64,000 nt of DNA from Zoogloea sp041911615 (GTDB taxonomy: Bacteria; Pseudomonadota; Gammaproteobacteria; Burkholderiales; Rhodocyclaceae): the NCBI RefSeq assembly GCF_041911615.1, contig NZ_JAYROR010000001.1:1-64000 (forward strand), in the 5' to 3' direction. Positions 54,477 to 62,332 of this stretch are shown in pieces (within the stretch, counting starts at the first letter, position 1; every line of letters starts with the position of its first letter). Made by a program: the position numbers and the translations under genes. A model generated the notes under the pieces. It did not search any database. It saw only the letters and a list, made by a program, of their open reading frames with translations, and was not told where the DNA came from.

Positions 54477-54774
54477 CGCCCGCCTGCTCGGACATGCAGC
54501 GGGACAGCACCGCGTAGAAATCCGCGCCGTCCCGCGTCCCCAGCCAGCGCCCGCCCTCCGGGCGAAAGTGGAACCCACCCGACTTGGCGGCCAGCCAGAT
54601 CTCCCGCGCCGCCGTGTGGCGATTGACGATGATCTTGCTGCCGTTGTCGAATTCCAGCTCGACGATCCCGCCCGGCTTCAGCTCGTAGTCGAAATCCAGC
54701 CCACAGCCGTCCAGCAGTCCTTCGAGACGCGCCAGTTCGGCGTCCGCCAGTGCGTTGAAATCTGCTTCATCCAT
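54454..54774 (-). CDS. cyaY: Frataxin-like iron donor protein CyaY
   Basis: 106 residues from ATG at 54774 with AGGGG/TAAGG upstream. Frataxin fold: the acidic first helix (MDEADFNALADAELARLEGLL) is followed by DFDYELKPGGIVELEFDNGSKIIVNRH and EIWLAAKSGGFHF with GGRWLGTRDGADFYAVL. It binds iron and modulates Fe-S cluster assembly. It is divergent from lptM-lysA with only 47 bp between start codons, the arrangement common in proteobacteria. Confidence 0.95.
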   Translation of the reverse strand: MDEADFNALADAELARLEGLLDGCGLDFDYELKPGGIVELEFDNGSKIIVNRHTAAREIWLAAKSGGFHFRPEGGRWLGTRDGADFYAVLSRCMSEQAGEPVSLAG

Positions 54775-54821
54775 CGCCTTACCCCTTGATCTGTTAACAT
54801 TCCCGCTTTTGCGCGGAATCC

Positions 54822-55025
54822 ATGCGAACCATCGCCATTGCAGCCGCAACCTGCGGCGCGATCCTGCTGGCCGGCTGCGGCATCAAGGGGCCGCTGTTCA
54901 TCCCGCAGCCCCCCAAGCCGGTCACCCGGCCCGCCACCACGCCGACGCCCGCGCAAGCCCCGGCCACCAGCCCGGCACCGGGCGCCGATCATAACAAACC
55001 CGCCACCCAGGACTCTCTCCCATGA
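54822..55025 (+). CDS. lptM: LptM-type outer-membrane lipoprotein (YifL family)
   Basis: 67 residues with a lipobox LLAGC and the family signature GIKGPLFIP directly after the cysteine, then a Pro/Thr/Ala-rich tail. LptM (formerly YifL) assists maturation of the LptD/E LPS translocon. It lies between cyaY and lysA as in many proteobacteria, and its stop overlaps the lysA start by 4 nt (ATGA). Confidence 0.88.
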   Translation: MRTIAIAAATCGAILLAGCGIKGPLFIPQPPKPVTRPATTPTPAQAPATSPAPGADHNKPATQDSLP

Positions 55026-56284
55026 CGACCGCCCTGCCCGTGCCGACGCTTGCCGCCGGCCCCACCGGCCTGACCCTCGAAGGGGTCGCCCTCGCAGACA
55101 TTGCCGCCCAATTCGGCACCCCCACCTACGTCTATTCCCGCGCCGCGCTGACCCAGGCCTTCGACGCCTACCAGCGCGCCCTCGGTCTGCGCAAGTCGCT
55201 GGTGTGCTACTCCGTCAAGGCCAACTCCAGCCTTGGCGTGCTGTCGGTATTCGCCAAGCTGGGCTCCGGCTTCGACGTCGTCTCCGGCGGCGAACTGGCC
55301 CGCGTGCTGGCCGCCGGCGGCGATGCTGGCAAGGTGATCTTCTCCGGCGTCGGCAAGACCGCCGCCGAGATGCGCTTCGCCCTGGACGCCGGCATCGGCT
55401 GCTTCAACGTGGAATCCGCCGCCGAACTCGACCGCCTCGCCGAGGTGGCCGCCAGCATGGGCAAGCGCGCGCCCATCTCCTTCCGCGTCAATCCGGACGT
55501 CAATCCCAACACCCACCCGTACATCTCCACCGGCCTGCGCAGCAACAAGTTCGGCGTGGCCTTCGACGAGGCCCTCGACCTGTACCGCAAGGCCGCCACG
55601 CTGCCGAGCATCGAGATCTCCGGCATCGACTGCCACATCGGCTCCCAGCTCCTCGACCCGGCCCCCATGACCGAAGCCGCCGAGAAGATCCTCGGCCTGG
55701 TGGACCAGCTCGGCCGCGAAGGCATCAAGCTCGACCACATCGACCTGGGCGGCGGCCTCGGCATCCGCTACCGGGACGAGGAACCGCCCACCCCCAGCAC
55801 CTACCTCAAGCCGCTGCTGGACTGCTTCGCCGGTCGCGACGAGGCCCTGTGCTTCGAACCCGGCCGCTCCCTGGTGGGCAATGCAGGCCTGCTTCTGACC
55901 CGCATCGAATACCTCAAGCCGGGCATCGAGAAGAACTTCGCCATCATCGACGCCGCCATGAACGATCTGGTCCGTCCGGCCCTCTACGACGCCTACCACG
56001 AGATCGTCGCCGTCGCACCGCGCGACCTGCCCGCCACCCGCTACGAAGTGGTCGGCCCGATCTGCGAGAGCGGCGATTTCCTCGGCCACGACCGCGACCT
56101 CTCGGTCGAGACCGGCGACCTGCTGGCGATCCTCTCGGCCGGCGCCTACGGCATGACGATGAGCTCCAACTACAACACCCGCCCGCGCGCCGCCGAGGTG
56201 CTGGTGGATGGCAGCGACGTCCACGTCATCCGCGAGCGCGAGACGCTCGAACACCTCCTGAAGGGCGAACGCCCGCTGCCCTGA
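55022..56284 (+). CDS. lysA: Diaminopimelate decarboxylase LysA
   Basis: 420 residues, the usual size. PLP-dependent alanine-racemase-type barrel with the PLP lysine in CYSVKANSS (about residue 65), GFDVVSGGEL, HIGSQLLD, the glycine loop LGGGLGIRY and the dimer-interface cysteine in GPICESGDFLG; the C-terminal beta-sandwich has GAYGMTMSSNYNTRPR. It converts meso-diaminopimelate to lysine. It overlaps lptM by 4 nt. Confidence 0.97.
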   Translation: MTTALPVPTLAAGPTGLTLEGVALADIAAQFGTPTYVYSRAALTQAFDAYQRALGLRKSLVCYSVKANSSLGVLSVFAKLGSGFDVVSGGELARVLAAGGDAGKVIFSGVGKTAAEMRFALDAGIGCFNVESAAELDRLAEVAASMGKRAPISFRVNPDVNPNTHPYISTGLRSNKFGVAFDEALDLYRKAATLPSIEISGIDCHIGSQLLDPAPMTEAAEKILGLVDQLGREGIKLDHIDLGGGLGIRYRDEEPPTPSTYLKPLLDCFAGRDEALCFEPGRSLVGNAGLLLTRIEYLKPGIEKNFAIIDAAMNDLVRPALYDAYHEIVAVAPRDLPATRYEVVGPICESGDFLGHDRDLSVETGDLLAILSAGAYGMTMSSNYNTRPRAAEVLVDGSDVHVIRERETLEHLLKGERPLP

Positions 56285-56306
56285 CCGCCACCCGACGCCG
56301 CCCGCC

Positions 56307-57431
56307 ATGCATCCCGCCTCCCGCCTCGCCCTGCTCCTCGCCCTTGGACTCGCCGGCTGCGGCGGGAAGCCCGACGGCGCCGCCACCGGCAAGCCCGCCG
56401 GCCCGCCGGCCACGCCGATCACCGTCTTCAAGGCCGCCAGCGTGCCCCTCGACGTGACCGAGGACACCCTCGGCACCCTCGAAGCGCTGATCGACCCGAA
56501 GATCGGCGCCGAAGTCGCCGGCCGGGTGGTGTCGGTCAGCGCCCACAGCGGCGATCGGGTGAAGAAGGGCCAGCGCCTCGCCGAGCTCGATCCCACCGAC
56601 TTCCAGATCCAGGGGCAGACCGACGCCGCCGAGATCAACCGCCTCGAAGCGCTCGTCGCCCAGGCCGAGCGCTTCGCCGAGCGCCAGCAGAACCTCGTCG
56701 ACAAGGGCTTCATCTCCCGCAACGGCGCCGACGACGCCCTCGCCCAGCGCGACGCGCTGCGCGCCCAGCTCGCCACCGCCCGCGCCCGCAGCCACGCCAG
56801 CCGCGCCAACCTGGGCCGCACGCAGGTCGTCGCCCCGGTCGACGGCATCGTCGAGACCCAGATCGTCTCCCCCGGCGACTATGTCAAGGTCGGCGATCCG
56901 CTGTTCCGCCTCGTCTCCAACCGCGTGCTGCGCGCCCACCTGCCCTTCCCGGAATCCGCCGCCGCACGCATCCGCCCCGGTCAGCCGGTGCGCCTCGGGC
57001 TGCCACACCTGCCGGGCACCGTGATCGAGGGCACCGTCGAGGACGTGAAGCCCACGATCAACGATCTCTCCCGCGCCATCGACGTGCAGGTGCGCCTCGA
57101 CAACGACGGCAGCCTGCTCTCGGGCGGCACCGTCAACGCCGCCATCGTCACCGGCCGCAAGCCCGCCGCGGTGGTGGTGCCCGAGCAGAGCGTGGTGCTG
57201 CGCCCCGCCGGCAAGGTGGTGTACGTGATCGCCGACGGCAAGGCGAAGCAGCGCGTCATCGAAACCGGCGTCAAACGCGACGGCCGCATCGAGATCGTCA
57301 AGGGCCTCACCGACGGCGAGACCATCGCCGAGGACGGCGCCGGCTTCCTCACCGACGGCGCTGCGGTCAGCGTCAAGACGCCTGCCTCCGCCAAGCCCGT
57401 CGCCCAACCCGCCGCTGCCGCCAAGCCATGA
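56307..57431 (+). CDS. RND efflux periplasmic adaptor lipoprotein
   Basis: 374 residues with a lipobox GLAGC (Cys about 19). HlyD-family adaptor: the lipoyl/barrel-sandwich halves (EAGRVVSVSAHSGDRVKKGQ-like segment near residue 70; VVAPVDGIVETQIVSPGDYVKVGDPL near 175) flank a coiled-coil hairpin, then a beta-barrel and membrane-proximal end. It overlaps the permease gene by 4 nt. No TolC-type gene accompanies the pair, so it probably shares an outer-membrane channel. Confidence 0.9.
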   Translation: MHPASRLALLLALGLAGCGGKPDGAATGKPAGPPATPITVFKAASVPLDVTEDTLGTLEALIDPKIGAEVAGRVVSVSAHSGDRVKKGQRLAELDPTDFQIQGQTDAAEINRLEALVAQAERFAERQQNLVDKGFISRNGADDALAQRDALRAQLATARARSHASRANLGRTQVVAPVDGIVETQIVSPGDYVKVGDPLFRLVSNRVLRAHLPFPESAAARIRPGQPVRLGLPHLPGTVIEGTVEDVKPTINDLSRAIDVQVRLDNDGSLLSGGTVNAAIVTGRKPAAVVVPEQSVVLRPAGKVVYVIADGKAKQRVIETGVKRDGRIEIVKGLTDGETIAEDGAGFLTDGAAVSVKTPASAKPVAQPAAAAKP

Positions 57432-60400
57432 CCCTGCCCGAGCTTTCCATCAAGCGCCACGTGCTGGCGTGGATGATGAGCGCCGTGCTGGTGCTCGTCG
57501 GCGTCATCGGCTACCAGCGGGTCGGCATGGACCGCTACCCGTACATCGAATTCCCGGTCATCTCGATCACCACCACGCTGAAGGGCGCCAACCCCGACAT
57601 CGTCGACTCGAGCATCACCAACATCATCGAATCGGCGGTCAACAGCGTGCCGGGCATCGAGCACGTGCAGTCCACCTCGTCGCCGGGCGTATCCACCGTC
57701 AACATCACCTTCTCGCTCGAGAAGAAGGTGGACGTGGCCTTCAACGAGGTCCAGTCCAAGGTCAACCAGGTGCTGCGCCGCCTGCCCAAAGATGTGGACC
57801 CGCCGGTGGTGGCCAAGGTCGAGACCAACGCCCAGCCGGTGATGTGGCTCGCGCTGCAGGGCGACCGCACGCAGCAGCAGCTCAACCAGTACGCCATCAA
57901 CACCCTTAAAAAGCGCCTCGAGACCATCGACGGCGTGGGCGAGGTGCGCCTGGGCGGACGGCGCGACCGCACGATCCGCGTGAACCTGCGGCCCGACCGG
58001 ATGGCCGCCCACAAGATCACCGCCCAGGACATCACCGACGCCTTCGCCAAGGAACACGTGCAGCTCGCCGGCGGCTTCGTGGTCGGCAAGACCACCGAGA
58101 GCCTGGTCAAGCTCGACCTGGAATTCCACCAGGTCGAGGAACTGCGCGACCTCGTCCTCACCAGCCGAGAAAAGGCCCCGGTGCGTCTGGGCGACGTGGC
58201 CGACATCGAGGACGGACTCACCGACAACCGCCAGCTAGCCCGCTTCAACGGCAAGACCACGGTGGGCCTCGGCATGGTCAAGATCGCCAACGCCAACACC
58301 GTGGCGATCACCGAGCGCATCCAGGAACGCCTCGACAAGGATCTGCGCCCGATGCTGCCGCCGGGCATGACGCTCTCCGTCGTCTCCAACGACGCGGTGT
58401 TCATCCTCGAGATCGTCGATTCGCTGAAAGAACACCTGATCGAGGGCACCCTGCTGGCCGCGCTGGTGGTGTGGGTCTTCCTGCGCTCGGTGCGCTCCAC
58501 GCTGATCATCTCGCTGGCGATTCCGGTGTCGCTGATGGGCGCCATCGCGGTGATCTACTTCGCCGGCTTCACCCTCAACTCGCTCACCATGCTGGCCCTG
58601 CTGCTGCTCATCGGGGTGGTGGTGGACGATGCGATCGTGGTGCTCGAGAACATCTTCCGTCACCGGGAAGCGCTCGATCCCGACCCCGTCTCGGCGGCGG
58701 TCAATGGCAGCAACGAAGTGGTCTTCGCGGTGATGGCGGCGACCCTGTCGCTGGTGTGCATCTTCGCGCCGGTGGCCTTCATCTCGGGGATCATCGGGCA
58801 GTTCTTCCGCAGCTTTGCGCTGGTGGTCACCTTCGGCGTGCTGGTGTCGCTGTTCGTCTCGCTCACCCTCACGCCGATGCTGTGCTCGCGCTACCTCAAG
58901 GTCGAGAAGCAGCACGGCCCTGTGTATCGCTTCTTCGATCGGGTCTTCGAGCGAATGGATGCGCTCTACGTGCGCCTGCTCGACGGCGCCCTGACCCATC
59001 GCCTGTGGGTGCTGTTGGCCACGGTGCTGGTGGTCGGATCAAGTGCCTTCTTCTTTGGCGCGGTGGGCAAGGCCTTCGCGCCGGACCAGGACGAAGGACG
59101 CTTCCTGGTCTCGCTGCGCACCCCGCTCGGATCGAGCATCGACTACACCGACGCCAAGCTGAAGGAGGTGGAAGTCATCCTCAACCGCCATCCGGAGATC
59201 CGCACCGAGTTCTCGCTGATCGGGCTCGGCGCGGCCGGGCAGGTCAATCAGGGCACGGTGGTGGTGCGCATGGCGCCGCGCGAGGAGCGCAGCGTCAAGC
59301 AGCAGGACGTGATCCCGCAGCTGCGCCAGGAGTTCGCCCAGGTGGCCGGCGCGCGGGTGTTCGCCGCGCCCTACCCGATGGTTCAGGGCCAACGCGGCGA
59401 GCCGCTGCAGTTCGTGCTCACCGGCGACAACCTCGACGAACTGGGCCGCCACGCCCAGGCCCTGCAGAAGAAGCTCACCAGCGTTCCCGGCATCGGGCGC
59501 ATGGACACCGATCTGCAACTCGATCTGCCCCAGCTCATCTTCGCCCCCGACCGCCTGCGCATCGCCGACGCCGGTCTCACCACCCAGGACGTGGCCCAGG
59601 CCATCAACATGCTCACCGGCGGCGTGGACATCGCCAAGTACAACGACGAGCCCGGCGACGGCCAGCGCTACGACATCCGCGTGAAGGCCGTCGAGGGCAG
59701 CTTCACCCAGCCGGCCGACCTGTCGAAGATCTTCCTGCGCAACAAGGCCGGCGAGATGGTGCGCCTCGACAGCGTGGCGAGCTTCCGCGAAGCCCTCGGC
59801 CCCGCCATCGTCGGGCGCTTCGACCTGCAATACGCCGCCACCTTCTTCGCCTCGCCGACGATCCCGCTGGCCGAGGCCGTCGAACGGGTCAAGGCCACCG
59901 CCGCCGAACTGCTGCCCACCGGCTACCAGGTCAAGATGATCGGCCAGGCCGAGGAGTTCGGCAAAACCCAGAAGTACATGAGCTTCACCTTCCTGCTGGC
60001 GATGACGCTGCTCTACATGGTGCTGGCGAGCCAGTTCAACAGCTTCCTGCAGCCGGCCATCGTCATGCTGGCCCAACCGCTGGCCATCGTCGGCGGCGTG
60101 GCGGCCCTGTGGCTCACCGGCCAGACCCTCAACATCTACTCGATGATCGGTCTGGTGCTGCTGATCGGCCTGGTCGCCAAGAACTCGATCCTGCTCGTCG
60201 ACCTCACCAACCAACGGCGCGCCGATGGCCTGCGGGTGGACGCTGCGCTGCGCGACGCCTGCCCGATCCGGATGCGCCCGGTACTGATGACCTCGCTCAC
60301 CGTGATCCTCGCCCTCGCCCCCGCCGCGGCCGGCTTCGGCGCCGGCAACGAGACCAACCAGCCGCTGGCCATCGCGGTGATCGGCGGCATGATCAGCTCG

Positions 60401-60481
60401 ACCCTGCTGACCCTGGTGGTGGTGCCGGCGGTGTATTCGCTGATCGAAGGCTGGCGCGAGCGCCGCCGCGTGGCCCCGTAG
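57428..60481 (+). CDS. RND efflux permease (HAE-1 type)
   Basis: 1017 residues. Twelve-TM RND transporter of the hydrophobe/amphiphile class: PYIEFPVISITT near the N-terminus, proton-relay aspartates in TM4 (LLIGVVVDDAIVVLENI), FRSFALVVTFGVLVSLFVSLTLTPML, and C-terminal VLASQFNSFLQPAIVMLAQPLAIVGG. Substrates of this subgroup are not predictable from sequence; heavy-metal (CusA/CzcA) signatures are absent. No repressor gene is visible nearby. Confidence 0.92.
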   Translation: MTLPELSIKRHVLAWMMSAVLVLVGVIGYQRVGMDRYPYIEFPVISITTTLKGANPDIVDSSITNIIESAVNSVPGIEHVQSTSSPGVSTVNITFSLEKKVDVAFNEVQSKVNQVLRRLPKDVDPPVVAKVETNAQPVMWLALQGDRTQQQLNQYAINTLKKRLETIDGVGEVRLGGRRDRTIRVNLRPDRMAAHKITAQDITDAFAKEHVQLAGGFVVGKTTESLVKLDLEFHQVEELRDLVLTSREKAPVRLGDVADIEDGLTDNRQLARFNGKTTVGLGMVKIANANTVAITERIQERLDKDLRPMLPPGMTLSVVSNDAVFILEIVDSLKEHLIEGTLLAALVVWVFLRSVRSTLIISLAIPVSLMGAIAVIYFAGFTLNSLTMLALLLLIGVVVDDAIVVLENIFRHREALDPDPVSAAVNGSNEVVFAVMAATLSLVCIFAPVAFISGIIGQFFRSFALVVTFGVLVSLFVSLTLTPMLCSRYLKVEKQHGPVYRFFDRVFERMDALYVRLLDGALTHRLWVLLATVLVVGSSAFFFGAVGKAFAPDQDEGRFLVSLRTPLGSSIDYTDAKLKEVEVILNRHPEIRTEFSLIGLGAAGQVNQGTVVVRMAPREERSVKQQDVIPQLRQEFAQVAGARVFAAPYPMVQGQRGEPLQFVLTGDNLDELGRHAQALQKKLTSVPGIGRMDTDLQLDLPQLIFAPDRLRIADAGLTTQDVAQAINMLTGGVDIAKYNDEPGDGQRYDIRVKAVEGSFTQPADLSKIFLRNKAGEMVRLDSVASFREALGPAIVGRFDLQYAATFFASPTIPLAEAVERVKATAAELLPTGYQVKMIGQAEEFGKTQKYMSFTFLLAMTLLYMVLASQFNSFLQPAIVMLAQPLAIVGGVAALWLTGQTLNIYSMIGLVLLIGLVAKNSILLVDLTNQRRADGLRVDAALRDACPIRMRPVLMTSLTVILALAPAAAGFGAGNETNQPLAIAVIGGMISSTLLTLVVVPAVYSLIEGWRERRRVAP

Positions 60482-60551
60482 GGGCGGATCGAACGCGCCC
60501 GCGATGCGGGAGCCCCGCGCCGGACGGCACGGGCAGGAAAGCGGGAAGCGG

Positions 60552-61955
60552 TCAGCCCAGCGGCGTGACGGCCCCACGAGCCGCCGGCGTATCGAGCCAA
60601 CGCTGCAGGATGCGGTAGGTATCCAGATCGAAGCGGCGCGCCGGCATCGCCTCGCGCAACGCAGCCAGCTCGGTCTCGTCGCAGACACTGCCGAGCAGGC
60701 ACCAGCGGTCCACCACATGCACCGCGCTGCGGCCGGTATCGGCGTGATGTTCGCGGATCGCCACCGGACCGGACCACGGCCAGCGGCGCAGGCGCAGGCT
60801 CTCGAGCACCTTGAGCAGGCGCTCGTCGTGCGCCTGGGGGGACTCTTTGCCGCAGCAGATGCCGGCGCAGCGCTTCATCTGGTGCGCCATGCAGGCACCG
60901 TCGCCCCACGGCTCGGTGCCGATGCGACGCGGGCACAGCTTGTAGAGCGTGGCCAGCTCGCGCAATGCGTTGTCGGCTTCCTTCTTGTTGCGAAAGGCGC
61001 CGTACACCGCCCCCCAATCGGCCGGATCGGCCCCGTTGAGGGGTTCGCGGACCAGCACCGGACCGCGCTTGCGGGCCGGATCGAAGCGCAGCCCGAACAC
61101 GGCGTCGGTCTCCCGCAGCTGGCGGTTCTCGGTGGGCTTGCGCTCCTTGACGAGGCGCGCCTCGAGCAGCAACGCCCCCAGCTCGCCGGCGGTGGGCAGC
61201 CATTCGACGCGGCGCACCTGCTGGGCGAGCTTGGCTTCCTTGCTGCTGCGGTGGTCGGCCGAGAAATGGCTCATCACCCGCGAGCGCAGACTGACGCTCT
61301 TGCCGATGTAGATCGGCAGCTCATTCTCGCCGAAGAAGAGGTACACGCCCGGGCACTCCGGCAGGCCTTCGAGCACGCCCTCGGGCAGGCCGACCGGCCG
61401 GCTCGGGGCCTTCATCGCCTTGGCCACCGCCATGCCGAGGATCTCGGGCGGAAATTCGTCGGCGACGATGCCGGCAAACTGCAGCAACGCCTCGGTGTCG
61501 CCCATCGCCCGGTGGCGCGCCGAGCAGGTGAGGCCGTGGCGGGCGATCAGCGCGTCGAGGCCGTGACGGTGGTGCTGCGGGTACAGCGCCCGCGACAGCT
61601 TGACGGTGCACAGCACCGGCGCGTCGAACCCCTCGCCGATGCGCGAGAACTCGTTCTTGATGAAGCCGTAGTCGAAGCGCGCGTTGTGGGCGACGAAAAC
61701 GCAATCGGCGAGCAGGGCCCGCACGCCGTCGGCCAGCTCGGCGAAGGCCGGCGCGCCGGCCACCATCGCGTCGGTGATGCCGGTGAAGCTCTGGATCGTC
61801 GGCGGGATCGGCATGCCGGGGTTGACCAGGCTCGACCAGCGTTCGACGAGCCGCCCGTCCTCGACCCGCAGGATGGCGATTTCGGTGACCCGGTCTACGA
61901 CCGGATTGGCGCCGGTGGTTTCGACGTCGATGAAGGCGAGTTTGGGCGCGAACAC
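60552..61955 (-). CDS. DEDDh exonuclease / GIY-YIG (UvrC/Cho-like) fusion nuclease
   Basis: About 467 residues if the GTG at 61955 is used (VFAPKLAFIDVETTG); an in-frame GTG at 62051 would add 32 residues of unlikely composition, and neither has a clear Shine-Dalgarno. N-terminal DnaQ-like exonuclease: FIDVETTG (Exo I), VAHNARFDYGF (Exo II) and HRAMGDTEALL (Exo III, DEDDh His). The central GIY-YIG endonuclease domain is ECPGVYLFFGENELPIYIGKS...RVMSHF, as in UvrC. A Cys-rich stretch (KLCPRR...CAGICCGKES) resembles the UvrC/Cho region. Probable DNA-repair nuclease; substrate unknown. Confidence 0.85.
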   Translation of the reverse strand: MFAPKLAFIDVETTGANPVVDRVTEIAILRVEDGRLVERWSSLVNPGMPIPPTIQSFTGITDAMVAGAPAFAELADGVRALLADCVFVAHNARFDYGFIKNEFSRIGEGFDAPVLCTVKLSRALYPQHHRHGLDALIARHGLTCSARHRAMGDTEALLQFAGIVADEFPPEILGMAVAKAMKAPSRPVGLPEGVLEGLPECPGVYLFFGENELPIYIGKSVSLRSRVMSHFSADHRSSKEAKLAQQVRRVEWLPTAGELGALLLEARLVKERKPTENRQLRETDAVFGLRFDPARKRGPVLVREPLNGADPADWGAVYGAFRNKKEADNALRELATLYKLCPRRIGTEPWGDGACMAHQMKRCAGICCGKESPQAHDERLLKVLESLRLRRWPWSGPVAIREHHADTGRSAVHVVDRWCLLGSVCDETELAALREAMPARRFDLDTYRILQRWLDTPAARGAVTPLG

Positions 61956-62079
61956 GGTGGGCGTGGAGCAGGAAGGATCGAACCCGTCGGCCGGCGTGAA
62001 ACCGGCCCGTCCGGGGCGGCGGACCGTCGCGGGCCCGCCGCTGGCGGCCACCGGGACGGCACGCCGGGGCGAGCGGGAC

Positions 62080-62268
62080 TCAGCCTTCGGTGGAGTAGGG
62101 ATACGGCTTCTGGGCGACGCGGCCGACTGCGTACTGGCGATTGGTTTCTTCGTCCTGGGGACGGTCCCACCACAGGGCGCGGCCCTTCTTCTGCTCTTCG
62201 ACCTGCTCCGGATGCTTGGCCATCCATTCGCGCATGAACTTGGTGTGCTCGGATTCGTACATTGCCAT
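62080..62268 (-). CDS. DUF3460 family small protein
   Basis: 62 residues from ATG at 62268 with AGGGAG upstream. MYESEHTKFMREWMAKHPE followed by QKKGRALWWDR is the signature of DUF3460, a short soluble family typical of Betaproteobacteria with unknown function. It lies between spoT and the nuclease gene on the same strand. Confidence 0.85.
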   Translation of the reverse strand: MAMYESEHTKFMREWMAKHPEQVEEQKKGRALWWDRPQDEETNRQYAVGRVAQKPYPYSTEG

Positions 62269-62332
62269 TGGTGATCTCCCTTTCAATCGGCGTGGATTCT
62301 AGCAGCGCAGGCACCCGGTCGCGGGGCCGGCG

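Noticed and set aside
57428..60481. Second RND pump considered as part of a metal-export system
   Set aside because: It has HAE-1 type features, lacks the CusA/CzcA-type charged TM4 and methionine signatures, and is far from the copper cluster.
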